Positions 1 to 12,995 are shown, numbered from the stretch's first letter. The stretch: DNA of 64,000 nucleotides from Ignelater luminosus (GCA_011009095.1 VTPC01090678.1:99271-163270), one strand, 5' to 3'. Notes: a model not told the origin generated them from the letters alone. Made by a program: numbers and translations.

Positions 1-589
1 TTTTTAACATATTATGGTTTATCCTATTCCCTGTGATTAAGACGACTCTGCAATTCTCCCCAACTATACTTTACCAATAAACTTTATGCACTAATGGGTT
101 AATGAAGGGCGGAACTCGACCTGTTTTGAAACAGAAGAAACACTTATAGGTCTTCACCGTAGGCGGCTACATCCATCTACAATCCAATAGGATTAAAAGA
201 TGAGAAACGTTGTAACAGCAACCGGCAAAGGGAGGGTCCTGGAGGTGGCACAGCGGAACTTTGCAACATCTTTTGTGTATTTTTATTTCTTTGTAAAAAA
301 ATCTGTATATACTTTCTCAAGTTTATTGCCTATTTAAGTGATTATATTAAATATTTTTCATACTGATTTGCCTATCTAAAATAAGATCTTAAGTACCTAA
401 AAATCCGCTCTTCGGTTATTCAATGCAGAACAGCAATTAAATCTCTACACTAAGTAACTCTAATGTAATCCTAGTTGCATCTGTTAGAAAATTCTGTATA
501 CAGAAGAATGGTTGTTCCGTTTTATTTGGAACACACTTTACGCCCTTACGTAAACTTATTTTTATCATATCATGTCAATTTATGAATTT
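1..589. other. Gene-free stretch, nothing recognised
   Basis: AT-rich sequence before the first LTR. I see no convincing ORF, RNA gene or repeat boundary in it. Confidence 0.5.
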
Positions 590-593
590 TGCT

Positions 594-2801
594 TGTAATG
601 TTATTTTAAAATTCGCACTAAATCCGCCCCTGTCTTTCAATTTCGTTCGGGTATTTGTTTTTCTGACGCGTAACATTTAAATTATTTCATTCTATAAACG
701 AATGTCTGTTACAATGTTATTCTAAAGAATTGATAACTTTGTGGTCTCGACTTCTGGGCTCCGGTAGAAGTGCCTTTTGCTATTTTCCAATATAAAATTC
801 CTGGAACCTTAGTCGCAAATATTGGAGTCACACAGTCTCGATTGAGTCAGGTTTAAGCTGGTAAATCTACGAAGTGGAATTTTCCATTGTCCCATAAGAC
901 TCTCTGCATTTTAACCTGTTAGGTCGTGTATCTGACTTTCCAACCCCACTCCAGTAAGTACACATTGCGTAAGAGAAGACGCAGAGAGGATAGGCATTAC
1001 GTTGATAGCTGCGTACTCGAACCAACTTACGGGTCAGTTTCGGCGTTACCCCCTACAAATCCGAAGTGGTTACAAACCGAATTTAATTGAAGCGATTCTC
1101 TTAGTAAAAGAGAGAGCGGACCCGAGAAATTCTATTTCGTCGGGTCTTTGTCGTGTTATTCACGGAAGAAAGCTGGTTTGGTTACCAAAAAGCGATGCTT
1201 TGGAGGTTTTGTTATTGTGGGAAGCGTTTTCGCTTCAATTAAAGTTACGCTGGTATTTCCAGGAAATAAAACTTGTAGAGGGTAGAAACGCAACAATCTT
1301 GGTCCCGTTGGTGCAACGTTAAAGGGTCTGTCGAGAACAGAAACTGCCCGCCCTGTAAAGAGTCGATCTGTGTGTTACATCTTGGAAGATCCGTGAACCG
1401 AATGGGTTAAATAGATTTAAAGAGCGTTTGAGACTCAAAGTGATTTTAGTTTTTTTTAAAGTTTGTGTATAAACACTTGGATTTTGTTCTGGTGCTTTTT
1501 GGTCAACGTTAATAAAAGTGATTATTCTTTGGAATCTAAGTTTCCTTGAACAATGGTGGGACCCGGCTAGAACGTGGAATTTTGCGCCGGATATCACTTG
1601 AATGAGCTGCTGTCGTTGGGAATCGGAGACCTGCACCTATCGTCTGGAAGAAAGAATTCATTTATCCATAAGAAAGACCTGTTTTGTTCTGTCATTTGAG
1701 CTTTTAAGACTTCGTATTTTCTTATAGAATTATAATATTCACGATCAATATTTTTAACTAATTTGTAACAGGAACGTTCCCAGGTAATTTTAGCTGGTGT
1801 TTGTTGAATTGTAGCAACATAATTAATAACTTTTGGCTACCGTTTCTTTGTTATTAAATATAAACTTCATTTGTTGCTACTTAAAAATTTATTGTCAAGT
1901 TTATCTTGGTTAAATTAATTTAATATTTGAATTTTGATCTTTTGTTTCATATTTATTTTGAAATTTTAACGTAACAGAATTTTTTCTTTTTGTTTATTGT
2001 AATAACTTGTTCTTATTTTTATCTTCTCATTATTTTGTCAACCTTGTTCTCCAGTCAAGATATCAATTCATACCATTTATTGACATTCTTTTGTAGTGTT
2101 ATTTTGTTATTTTTATATTCTTGTTTGTGTGTGTTTAATCCATTTTTATTATTGTTTTAATAAATGTAAGAAAGGTCGATTATTTATATTTTGTTTTCTT
2201 TGTAAGTGGATCCCTGGTCCAGACGAAGCAGTGTTAATTTTGTGTGTTTCTTGTTCGTTTGGCTATTAAAAAGCACGGTGGTGCTTAGTCTAAATTTCCA
2301 ATCAAAGAATACATACCTTTGTTTAAGAGAAAAGTAAATATTAAACTGGTATTTCTTTCTTAGATCTTTTTTTTTGAAAAAGAAGGAAGTCTTCAGAGGA
2401 CTTCCTTGTCAAAATTAATGAAGACAAATCACGTGTTTATACAGTTTTTTATTTCGTGTTGAGTCTCAATTGTAAAACGTTAGAGCGAGTTTCAATAAAG
2501 CTTCCACGAGGTAAGTTACACACAGGGTGAGGTTTCGTAAGAAGCCTATATACAGGGTGTCGGATTCACGAGTAGTCGCGTGACCGATCATCAGAACCAT
2601 TCCATCTACGACTGCTGGCGCCCTCTTTTGTGAACATCTATCAGTTAGTAAGAGTTTTGGAAGTCGGTGAGCTTCTCTTTGTGTGAGATTAGGTAAGTTC
2701 ATTTGAGAATCCACCTCATCTGCGGCATGAGCTACGGGATTTAACATGCGCCATAGGTCTTGACGGGACTCGTGCATACTTTTGAGCACTTTCCCGTTAC
2801 A
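594..2801 (+). mobile_element. Solo LTR, copy 1 of a ~2.1-kb LTR family
   Basis: This 2208-bp block starts TGTAATGTTAT and ends CCCGTTACA, so it has the TG...CA ends of a long terminal repeat. It is flanked by the 4-bp direct duplication TGCT (590-593 and 2802-2805). Three further copies lie in this window. No primer-binding site, gag-pol ORF or second LTR follows, so it is a solo LTR left by recombination between LTRs. An AATAAA hexamer (2159-2164) and a hairpin (2383-2407) lie in its 3' half. It differs from the other three copies by many substitutions and is the oldest. Family assignment (Gypsy or BEL/Pao) is not possible without the internal region. ORFs inside it are probably not coding. 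Confidence 0.85.
2383..2407 (+). other. Conserved hairpin in LTR copy 1
   Basis: Perfect 9-bp inverted arms AAGGAAGTC and GACTTCCTT flank a 7-nt loop TTCAGAG. It lies about 220 bp downstream of the LTR's AATAAA. The same 25 nt occur unchanged in all four LTR copies. Confidence 0.7.
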
Positions 2802-2805
2802 TGCT

Positions 2806-3709
2806 CTTAAGAATATAAAATAGAGCAAGTAAAACATTTATAAACTTGAAAACTAAATTTTGTTTCAACACAAAATACTTTCGGTAGACAAATTAGCTTC
2901 CTGTATGTTACACAGGGTGTCCCAGAAAACGCGCAACACCCTTGTTTAATCTATATGGTCTACTCGCGCGCTCATTTGAAGTACAGTCTTCATTTTTATA
3001 CACAAATCAGGGAACAAAAAGACAAAATATCGGTATTTTGCATTTTCTAGGACATAATGTATACCAGTGACATGCTATCTGTGTCTTTGACATATTTACT
3101 GTACCTCACTTGCTAAAACCAAAAAAAAATACAAAATATTATTTTTTTAAAATTTAAAAAAGTAGAAAATTAAATTAAATGCAAGAAAACTAAAAAACGA
3201 ATGGATCATTGGATCAGAAATGGTTTGACAATATTTTTTCCATACAGAAAAGGATTACATCGAGAACCTGACTCATCTGGTCAGAACTGTACGTCAACTT
3301 GTTGATCTGGAGCAGATGAAGAACACGGAATGTAAAAAGAAGTGAACTCAAAAGCGCTCGGAGTTTGATACTGCACTTTTGGAGAAGGAGAAAGATAAAT
3401 CAGTGTCACTGTCTTTACAGTCACTAGAAAATCAAGAAGGAAAATGTGAAATCTGCTGTGAACTAACCCTGAGATGCTTTAGTCTTTGCTTGACAAAAAC
3501 ATAGGATCTACAAAATGGGGACAAGGATAACACTTGAATGTCTGGAACTTTAGAAGGGATTGCTGATTCATTTGCTATGTTAGCCAGAGTTTTGACAGAA
3601 AAGTTGCAATTAATTCAAGATAACTCAAAGGATACTCAACGTATTAGTTTAAAAGGTTAAGGAACTTTTACCAAGTAAGGGATAAAAAAGTACACCACAT
3701 CACCACGTT
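2806..3709. other. Gene-free stretch with a transposon-end-like motif
   Basis: No supported gene. At 2910-2925 there is a CACAGGGTGTCCCAGAA motif. Similar strings form the ends of several insect TE families, and a related CAGGGTGTC occurs inside the LTR next door. I found no matching second terminus. Confidence 0.3.
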
Positions 3710-4440
3710 GAAGTTTCTTGCGATTGTTGCCACGAGCACGCCTTGGGATTTGAAAGAAACGCTAGTCACTATGGCACAGCCATATAGCTCGATTCTGAAG
3801 TAGCCAAGCAGTTAGAACTCAACTACTGCAATCGAGTAGGACCAATGCAAAAGATCAATTTGCTCTGACTCTAAAATCGTGACCTGGAAAAATAAAGAAA
3901 CTTTCATCTCTGTAAATAGAAAGACAATGCAGAACGACTGTGAAGACTTCTTTCTAGTGTTGTCCGTGGTAACGTTTTGGAGTCCCAAAACATCAATAGA
4001 TACTTATGATGGATATGATGATGGTTTAGTCATATAGTTGAGCGATTTTGCAGTAAGCCAGTAGTTGAGAATCAAAGAAAAACTATTTCGATCGCGTTAA
4101 AGCAATGGACAAAATCAATTTGATTCCAACGCTAAAAACGCGACTTAGGAATCTCTAGATACGATCAGATTCAGAAGGTCCAGAAACTTTCACTACCTGC
4201 AAATGCAAACACACAACACAGAACGAAATGAATTCTTCTTGCTAGTGTAGTCAGTGACAAGAATGTAGAGTCCCAAAAGAACACTAGTCACTCACGCCCT
4301 CTGTGATGATGGTTTGGTCGTATTAATGATCAATTTTGAAATGGCCGAGTAGCAGTTGAAAATCAATAGAAAACCATTATGATCAAGTTGAACCAATGGA
4401 CAAAGTCAATTTGGCTTCCACTTTGAAGCTACGACGCATG
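3710..4440 (+). repeat. Degenerate tandem repeat, about three units of 240-290 bp
   Basis: Matching landmarks recur in the same order. CTAGT(C/G)-type strings lie near 3760, 3955 and 4242. GAGTCCCAAAA occurs at about 3981 and 4268. A GCCNAGNAG-TTGA-AATCAA string lies near 3803, 4056 and 4346, each time followed by CCAATG-CAAA-TCAATTTG. Units are strongly diverged with indels. I see no coding potential and cannot tell a decayed satellite from an internal TE repeat. Confidence 0.55.
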
Positions 4441-7299
4441 TCCACAAACTGAAATGAAAATGGAAATATCTTAAGTCAGCCCAAGTTGCGATGATGGCAT
4501 GCGCAAAACCAACTATCTTATTGAACAGAATAACTGAGATCTGCCGATATCCCAACAAGTCCTGTCGCTCTGTTAACAAAACTGAGATAGTTTTCCATGG
4601 AAAACTCAATCCTCTCCATCAAAGATCAAACTTACTCACCACTCACCTGAAGATAAACTGGTTCAAGGTTATATGCAAATAGAGTCTATGGGAATACTAA
4701 ACAAGAAAAAATGCCAATTTTAAATGAAGTAAAGTGAAGTCACAGCTATAAAACTAAAACTTTTGGATTCTTGCTCTCGCCTAAATTTCATACAACCATT
4801 AATTTGTTTAAATCTCTTGAGGCATTTTACCAAATTAAAAATCCTACAAAGTGAAGTAGCACTTATTATTAATTTTCTTCCTTTAATTACAGAACTTTCT
4901 TTTATGTCTCAGTATTTTATCTACTATAATTAATTAACTAAATTTACTGTAATTGTACTTTTCAAACTGGATCAGCACAAAACAATTTTATTTTGAAATG
5001 TATAAATGTCAGTGTATTAAAGTAAAGATAATACTTCTCAACTATCGTTCTCGAAAACCTCACTAAGTTCATTTCCAAATTAAACTATCTAACCAGATAT
5101 CAAATTACCCAATTTCAGTAAGTGAAGGGTTTTCAAACCTCTAGAACATAAATCTAAAAGCGCCACAGTCATGATCTGTAGAGAAACGTTTAAACCAAAG
5201 ACGAGAATTGATTTCTCTAAAGGTAGCAAGAGATCGACAAATAATTTTTGTCAGAAATCCACTTTACGAAATGAACTGATCTAAATTATATAATTCCTGC
5301 CTTTATAAACGGGAAGTTATTTTTGTTTGTTTGTTTTAAATTTTCTTATTAATAAAACTTTTTTAATATTAGAAAAAGAAAATCTTTATTGTTCCATGTA
5401 AAACAAGAGATAAATCGTATTCCATTAATTCTAAAGAACAAGTATCATTAAGAGAACTTGAGAAATGTTCGCACTAATGAAGAGAAATAAGCTAAATGAG
5501 TCCATTTCGTATCGCTGATGAGGGAGAAAACAAAAAAAAAGTTGAGTTTGAGAGTACAATTGGAACAATCTCGAGGTAAATGTAGCAAGTCTTAATTATC
5601 ACAAAGTTTTGGGGAAGTTTCACGCCACCGTTTATTGCGACTCCTGTTCAACATCATATTTGCCCTTTCAACAGCATTAAGTTCTTGTATAAGCGGATAC
5701 TCATTTGCATTTCCATTTCGAGTACAAGAAATCTAACTTACGGCATATTTAATGATCTACAATATTAATTATTTCGTTCAATTTACAACATATTATTTCA
5801 AGGTTTTGTTGCGAAATCCTAATAAAATCTACCGCTTCAATCTTGTAATTGCAGGAAAAAGTTGTAAACCCCAAAAGAAATTATTTTTCGACGCTGTCGT
5901 CGTATTCGATATCATAAAACCGTGTGCATACTAGATAAAATATAAAACATGAAAAAGGTCAACTGAAAACTGCAACATAAATTTCCATTATAAATTATTT
6001 TACGATGTCATAAAAAAGCAGACGAAGCTTCAAACATATTTTTCTTAAGAAAAAGCAAGGGTAAAAAACGTAAAAATCAACCACAAATCAAGAAGGATAT
6101 TCGGTAAGGCGGAAAAGCCGTTATAATACAATGGTTGTATATATACTGCAGACTGTGACTATAAAAGAAGCTTATATACAGCTAGATTTTAGACACAACA
6201 AAAGAGTTTAGCTACTTTGAGTTTTTGAAGGTTTCTTTTATTTTGGTTTTAGTGCACCCTAAGGAAGACGTCTACTATCCAGCAAAACATTTTTATTTCA
6301 TTTTGTTTACTTACATTAATGGACACCAAAAGGAAAATACTTGCTGCGAGCTATTCACTTTAAAAATAACAAAGAAGCAAAGAAAGACAATGTAACGTTC
6401 AACTATTCTATTGAAGTCAATCGCTAACAGGCTTGTTTCTTTATTTTTGTTTGCTTTGACTGAAAACTCAAAGAACCGCAAGTACAATACCTACCTAGCA
6501 AACAGCTTTATTTTAAATATTCTAAATTTGATCATATCGATCTTGCATGTAACATTATTATATTAAATACCAGCCTTAAACGTTCAGTCCAGGAAGCTCA
6601 GTTTCTTGTAATATTTTACATTACTTTATTCTAAATTCAAGATCAGCGACAGCAGTTTTAATTAAAAGTAACATATTTTTTAACGGTTGTAATTTAGTGC
6701 CTAAATTTTGAATAATATCAAGGAAATTCTAAAATGCATTCAATTTACTATAACTTTAACTTTTGTTAAATGCAGGCAAGTGATTGTTTAATACTTGTGA
6801 AGATTCAGAACTTTCGAATAATTAACTAATTTATTCTAGGCTACATTTTTATTTTATTTTTATTTTTTCTACTCTAAATAAATATTCTGTGAAGGATATA
6901 CATATATTTAATTTAGTCAAAAATGTTGGTTTTGTGTTTTATTCCTAAGATGCGTCGTTTCCAAGTTTTTTTTCTTTCTTGTGTAAAGTTTATTAGCAAT
7001 CAGAACGATACATTCTATGAGCTAATCGTGTAAAGTAAATAAAGGAAATAAGAAAATACTCTACAACTACAATGACAGGAGAAGAACACACCCACTGATG
7101 ATAGATCTTTTGGCTATTTCTTCTTCAATCTATTGCTGCGTGGTTCTTTCTTTAATGGATTGACTATTAGAATGTCATTGCAGCTTTTCATGATATTTAA
7201 TAGCTGGCTTTTTGATGACTTCTTTCACATATGGAACACCAACGTTTACCACGGAGCGTTTACTGTCATTAGAAGATACTTGGACTGAAATCTCTGTAT
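4441..7299. other. Gene-free stretch, nothing recognised
   Basis: AT-rich non-coding sequence. Only short ORFs (about 60 codons) without recognisable features occur here. Confidence 0.45.
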
Positions 7300-8275
7300 T
7301 GTGTTAATTGTTAAGTTACTTGCACATTTTGCAACCATATAACCATATTTTGTAGATTAATGGTTTGTTTTTTAGGGTAAGTGTTGATTTGATACATTTG
7401 CTTGAGTTTAAGGTCCATTTCTTTTCTATCTATCTATCAATCTGTAGCCCTAAGTATTTAGCTATAGTGACTTAGGGTATTATGTGGTGATTTATGGTTA
7501 CTGGGGGACATGTAGACCGCCTCGTTGTGGACGTGACGTGTAGACATTTGTTTTCATTAATCTTTATTCGCCACGCTGTCATTTCTTTTTTCACAAGTTT
7601 TAGGTGTCTTTGTGATAAGCTTGATGCCATTGTCGGATCACTGCTGAAAGTTAATAGCGCTGTGTCATCAGCAAACGTGCTTATGCTGCTTTGTTCCATG
7701 GAAGAGATATCATATGTGAATAATAAATATAGGAAGGGACCTAGCACGCTCTCTTGCGGTACGCCTGTTCTAATTTGTTTTATATTCGAAGCTTCATCTC
7801 TGATTCTTGTTCGAAAGTGGCGATTTTCTAGGTAACTCTTGAAAATTTGGTAGTAGTGGTGGGGGAGAAGTTGTTTGATTTTCAGTAGTAGTCCTCTGTG
7901 CCAAACTCTATCGAATGTTTGGCGTACGTCCAGGAATACCACTGAGCAGAATACTTTGTTTTCGAGGGTGACTGGATGGAGTTGATAAGTATGGCATTGC
8001 TGGATTGTTGAATGCTGATGGCGAAACCCGAATTGGTTGTTTGGCAGCCATTTGTCTTGTCGTGACGGATCCTTCTCAGCAATAGTTTTTCCAGCAACTT
8101 GAAGATCATTGGAAGGAGACTTATGAGACGATAAAAATTTATTTTATTAAAAGGTTTTCCAGGTTTAGGTATAAGGATGATCTGGGCAAATTTAAACTGT
8201 ACTGACCAGTAGCTAAAGCGCAGTATTGCGTTAAATAAAATTTGTAGAAATTGTATTCCTCTCTCAGGTAACTGT
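7300..8275 (-). pseudogene. Jockey-like LINE reverse transcriptase fragment
   Basis: Read on the minus strand this is the RT of a Jockey-clade non-LTR retrotransposon. In order it shows AQIILIPKPGKP (about 8170), LEKLLLRRI (about 8080), motif A as FLDVRQTFDRVW (about 7930), motif B as GVPQESVLGP (the usual Gly after GVPQ is Glu) and motif C as FADDTALL (about 7660). It continues through KYLGLQIDR (about 7445) into the start of the connection region (about 7310). A frameshift near 7980 and a stop near 7470 break it. The endonuclease and 3' end are missing, so it is a dead, 5'-truncated fragment. The opposite-strand ORF at 7494-7835 is a shadow. Confidence 0.85.
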
Positions 8276-9410
8276 TAAAGTACTATAAAACACCAACAAA
8301 ACACTTATTACATACTATATTGAAGCAAAAGAAAAATTAATTAAAAATGAGCGCCAGTTTTTCTTATGGAAAAAGCCAAAATCTGCAAGACATTTTAACA
8401 ATATCAAAAAACAGTTAAAATAAGTTAATCTTATTACTTAATCCATTCTATTTAAACATGCAGTAAAATGAATTACAGTTTAATTCGACGTTTGCAAATA
8501 AAGATTTTTTAGTAGGCAAATTTATAATTATACATTAGAAAAACAAAATACTTGAAGCACAAACTCAAGAAACGCTAATAAAGAGTAAGAAAAAAACCAG
8601 CATTACTATTAACAAAGTCTGAAATCCAGATTTTACAGCACTGTAAAAAAGGGAACAGAGAATCTGCAACAAATTTCGCAAAAACACAATTACCCCTTTT
8701 AATCCACGCTCTCTAAGTTCTTTTTTTTCTCTTTTGTTGAAAACAGTTCAAACCAAAACAATAAAAAATTTAATCAAGCTGCAAAAGGCTACTATTGACT
8801 TCGTTGGAATGTATTTAAATAAACTAAATATGGTACAACTATAAATATAAGAAAGAAATTAACTTTAATAATTTAACAATTTTTTTTAAATTGAATTGAA
8901 TGACGGCAATGTTGAGATAGTAGAACAGGTAGCCAGATGTACAGCATGTTTGCCGACACCCCATCCTTCACGGATCGACTAGAGATTTAGTTGAAACAAA
9001 AATAATTCTTATAAGTCGGACTATGTGATTGGGAGTAAAACGGAAACTTTGGGTGACGTCACGTTCCACTAGAGTGGAGTGAAATCGCCCGAAAAAAAAA
9101 ATTTTTTTAGTTTGAATTTCTAATAGTGCGGAAAAGTTGTGTATACATAAGTGTAACTTACTGTAAAAATTACAAAATATTTGAATGTTTTCTTCAAGGT
9201 CCCCAGACCCACCGAATATTTTAAGGAAAGTATAATAACAATAAATTATAATGAGACACGATAGTTAAATCAAAAATCAATTCACTAGGAAAAGTTTCTA
9301 CCCTCTCATAGCTAAAATATAAAAGTACAAATCAAAATTAACTTTTTATAGAGATTCTGTTGTATATTATAGTCAAATTTTGTGTTAGTACTTTTCTTGA
9401 TTGTAGCAAC
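8276..9410. other. Gene-free stretch, nothing recognised
   Basis: AT-rich sequence without a supportable ORF or repeat boundary. Confidence 0.45.
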
Positions 9411-9980
9411 GCTGCAATGAAGCCGTCTCTGGATTCCGATCCGCAAAATAGGTTTAGTTGTCACTCTATTCATGCTTTGTAGCAAATGCCTTAGTGGTAA
9501 CTATTAATGTGCAACAGACATATAAGCCCTGAAGTGATCCTCCAAGGCACAATTAGAACAGTCGTATAACTCCTCCTTTTCTTCCCGTATTTACCACTAT
9601 TCCATCACATCCTATTGCAATCAGATCTTCTGTAGAAATATCTTTATTTCTTAAGTAGTCGACAATACCTCTTTGGATATTTTGAGATAAGCCACTTCAT
9701 GGCTATCCAATAAAAGTAGAACCTGGCTCACTTACTAGAGAAATGTGTTCTTTCATTGCAACTTTCTTATAGTACTTGCTACCTCTCTTTTTATTTACAA
9801 CTGTTTTGTCCTTTCTTCCATAAAAAAAATAGTCCAAACAGTTTCCCTTCAAGTTTTCTTACAGCAGATTGCCCTTGCTTTTTTTTTTCTCTTCTCAACT
9901 TGCTTCTATCTGTAATGCTATCAGAATCTGTTTTCAACACAAGACCAACATCTTGAAGAACAGCTTGTAATGTCATTTTG
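9411..9980 (-). pseudogene. Remnant of an unnamed TE-like gene (KGLFFDGRKDKT / GCDGxVVNTG family)
   Basis: Minus-strand reading begins MTLQAVLQDVGLVL (9976). It runs through DRSKLRREKKK and then, after a stop and frame changes, KYYKKVAMKEHISLVSEPGS (about 9770). It ends with DLIAIGCDGIVVNTGRKGG (about 9620-9560) and a short decaying tail. I recognise this pattern from uncharacterised, multicopy, TE-like genes of insects that read roughly LKGLFFDGRKDKT...SEPGSxYIGH...GCDGxVVNTGxKGGVIR. I know of no accepted family name and no proven function. Several stops and frameshifts show it is dead. The piggyBac remnant upstream appears unrelated. Confidence 0.5.
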
Positions 9981-10380
9981 AATTAACGCGTAAACATTCG
10001 ACTTCTATCATAATTTAATTTGAAAGTAGATGTTTATTCCTCTCATTTTTATTACAAAATTTACGTTTTACTGAATAAGAATTCATTTATGAGGACGTTT
10101 ATTTTACTTTATAAAATTATATTTCTGCCTCGATATTTCATGTTTCGACAGGAGTTTGCCGTCGCTAAGACCGACAAAGAGTTTCGAAGGATTATTTCTT
10201 CTTTGTGAATGGCGGAGCGACTGTACCATTTACACTGCCGCATTGGCTTGTAAAATCCCCCTTCCTAATAGCAGATCTCATGTATTTTAGCCTTCGTTAG
10301 TGTGAAAGGGATTTGTGTTAGCTCGAGTCGTCACGCTACAGGCTGGATTTGGAATACTTTTACACAGCGCAAGAACAACT

Positions 10381-11346
10381 TTAGCCCCTAACTCTAAATT
10401 CTTGTTTTCTTTTACCTGCTTTTCTCCCTTGTAAGGAACCAGCATTTCGTCGATGCTGAATCTTGTTTCGTGCTTTATTTTCCCTTACTTTCTGTACTAA
10501 AGGTCGAACTTTGTAATACACATCTCCGTCATCAAACAAGTTGTTATTAAAGCGGATATAGCTTCTAGTTTGTTGAAATTTTTTCAGAGGCATAATACTT
10601 GATACTCGGTCGTATCGAAATGCTTGCGACCAATAATCTGTATACGCAGGCATATCTACAATACCACAATACCCATCAGAACATTTATTGCAACGAAATC
10701 TTCCATATCTTCTTTCGACACATCTAAAGATTTTTCCGTAACTTGAGTAGAATATATGTCAGAAACAATGATGTCAAACAAATCTTCAGAAAAAAACAGC
10801 AAGAAATACTCATAAGCAGTGAACTGATCTGACGTGGATGATATCTTTTCGACATGATAGCACCAAACTCAAATGGTTTACGTTCCCACTTAAACGTAAT
10901 GGTAAACTTGACTTTTCTAACACCTGTTTTTCTTGCCAAAACTCTGGATCTTTTGGATCTTGTAAAACTTGCTGGGGAAGGAGCTCCTGATGTTTTGAAT
11001 GAGTTTAAAGATATATTTTGTACTATAGTTGGGAAGCTTGTCATTAATGGAGTTGAAGTACATTTTCCTCTACTTGCAAAATTGGTGTTGGCGGTTTCGG
11101 TGAATTCTCGAAAATATTTATATTTTCGGAGTTTATTTGTTCATTTATGAATATTTCGTCGTCATTATCAGAATATATATATCTATATTTTCTAACCACG
11201 AAGACAACGAGGGGCAGAGGACGTGTCATCATCTTCAATTTGAGGGCGACACGTGGATATCTCATCTTCTGATGATGAACTACTTTCATTGTCCGACGGT
11301 ATGTTTTTCTCTGGTACCAGAGACAATATCTTTTTTTCTCTCGCAA
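10381..11346 (-). pseudogene. piggyBac-type transposase, N-terminal half, broken
   Basis: The minus strand starts with a Lys-rich segment (11346) and an acidic segment containing YSDNDDEIFIN (about 11170). It then reads TFKWERKPFEF (about 10880), and after a frameshift EYFLLFFSEDLFDIIVSD (about 10800-10750) and FVAINVLMGIV (about 10690). A one-base shift is followed by MPAYTDYWSQAFRYDRVSS and YYKVRPLVQKVREN (10650-10490). This order (WxxxPF, YFxxFFxxELFxxIV, INxLMGIxxxPxxxDYW, YxKxRPLxxxxxxN) is the N-terminal half of the PGBD/piggyBac DDE transposase. The DDD catalytic half is missing after 10381. At least two frameshifts make it a pseudogene. I could not find TTAA-flanked ends. Confidence 0.8.
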
Positions 11347-11385
11347 GAGGTAAACTTTGACAAAACATGTAATTACCTAGGGTCC

Positions 11386-11995
11386 AGTCAATGAATGCCC
11401 AAAAGCGGATTGTAGATATTTTCTATGTGTTATAGTTTCCGAAATATTCGCCAGCGAAGATCGATAATTTTCAAAAAACTTTTTTTTGCCTCACATTTTT
11501 CATCAAACTTCTCAGCTTTATGTTTTACAGAAACGTCGTTCGACAAAAAGTTGTAGGGCATTCAGTCTCTTTTACAAATATGTAATAGTTACTAATTTAT
11601 CATCTACAGGTCAGAGGTTACAGCAATTTAAAGTTTTTGGACACATTTCGTGATTTTTCAAGAAAAGTCAATCAATGCTCAAAAGGGGGTTGTAGCGGAA
11701 TTCTTCTCTTGAGGAATACGTTGTGAGTAGCAAGAATGCAAAGATACTAAAAATCCCCGCCTCTAGCCCTGCCACTTTAAGGGGGGTGGGGGTGGAAAGG
11801 TTCCTTTTGTCGGTTTTTCGCTTATAACTCGAAAATGATGCGTCGTAGGGTAAGAAGTATTCCTTACAAAATACAAGATAATTAAATTGCCTACAAGAAT
11901 GTTTATATACATTTTCGTCCTATGTGTTATAGTTTGCGAGATATTCGCCAGCGCAAATCTGTAATTTTTAAAAAACCTTTTTTCAAACTGATGCC
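11386..11995. repeat. Diverged direct repeats upstream of a LINE
   Basis: TATGTGTTATAGTTT followed by CGA(A/G)ATATTCGCCAGCG and a CTTTTTT run occurs at about 11429-11490 and again at about 11926-11995. A second pair, AGTCAAT(G/C)AATGC(C/T)CAAAAG, lies at about 11386 and 11665. The pairs have different spacing, so this is a nested or multi-unit repeat. It is non-coding. Confidence 0.5.
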
Positions 11996-12289
11996 AGAAC
12001 TTGATTCATTTAGCGCCATGGGGTGCCTTTTTTTAACCATACAAAGAAATTCAAGAAAAATTGCTATTTATTAGTTTCACTTCACCCACTCACTTAAGGG
12101 GTGTGATCTAATTTATTTTATTGCAAAGCACTCTAAAATCTAACTTAAATATTTAAAGATGGATAGTGAAGGGTACTTAACGGATGAAACGTAAAAAACG
12201 AAGAGTTTGGAATAGAGAAGAAGACGATTTTGAAAAAAGTAAAAAACACCAAGGTCACTTGAAAAATCATACAAACAAGAAGAGGGCAG

Positions 12290-12785
12290 TATAGCTGAGC
12301 TGATAAGAATGATGAAGGAACTAAAAATGGAATTTAGTGAAATGAGAGAAAAGCTAAAGCAATACAGAAATGAAATGTTGAGTTTAAGAAAAGAATCAGA
12401 AAATCTAAAGAAAGAAAATAAGGAATTGAAGAAGCAAAATCAAGAGATGAAAAAAGAGTTGGCAGAAATCAAAGAGAGTATAGAATAGATAGAAAAGAGG
12501 AAAAATAACGTGGTAATATACGGAATTAACATACATACACACGATTTAGTACAACTACAAGAGGTAATGGGAAACTTTTTAAAACAACAACTGAAGATTG
12601 ATGTAGATGTGAAATCAACCCACAGATTAGGACGAAAAACCTGCTTGATAAAATTGGAAAATGAAAATGATATAGAGGCAATTTTGAAAAATATTTCAAA
12701 ATTAAAAATGATCAAACCGGAAAACACCTATATCAACGATGAGCTGAAAAAAGGTGAAAATGGAATAAGGCTGCTAAAAAACTAG
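12290..12785 (+). pseudogene. LINE ORF1 protein remnant
   Basis: The frame reads a long heptad-like Lys/Glu-rich stretch (KELKMEFSEMREKLK... KKQNQEMKKELAEIKESIE, about 12310-12487) that should form a coiled coil. After a stop (12486-12488) it continues as NNVVIYGIN, a basic centre with KSTHRLGRKTCLIKLEN, and ends at 12785. This resembles the coiled-coil plus RNA-binding layout of LINE ORF1 proteins, which coat the element RNA. The start codon region (about 12160, MDSEGYLTDET) is followed quickly by a stop. Function is inferred from position and layout. Confidence 0.65.
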
Positions 12786-12995
12786 AAAAAACAGAGTCAA
12801 AAAACTGAAACAGAAGCTGAAGTATGGATTGTGGATGACGAGCCAAGCAAATAAAAAGGATATGAACAAAGGATATTACACAAAATATAATGATAAAACA
12901 AACAACAATATTTCAAACATTAGAAATGTCAAAAGAAGTAAATAAAAACGAAAACAGGAAAAGAATAACATCACCTTGAAAAATTGAAATGGAAA

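Noticed and set aside
1002-1636. Two 105-codon ORFs inside LTR copy 1
   Set aside because: They lie within an LTR, do not hold up in the other copies, and show no protein motif.
7494-7835. 113-codon plus-strand ORF over the Jockey-like RT
   Set aside because: It is the complement of recognised RT motifs on the minus strand.
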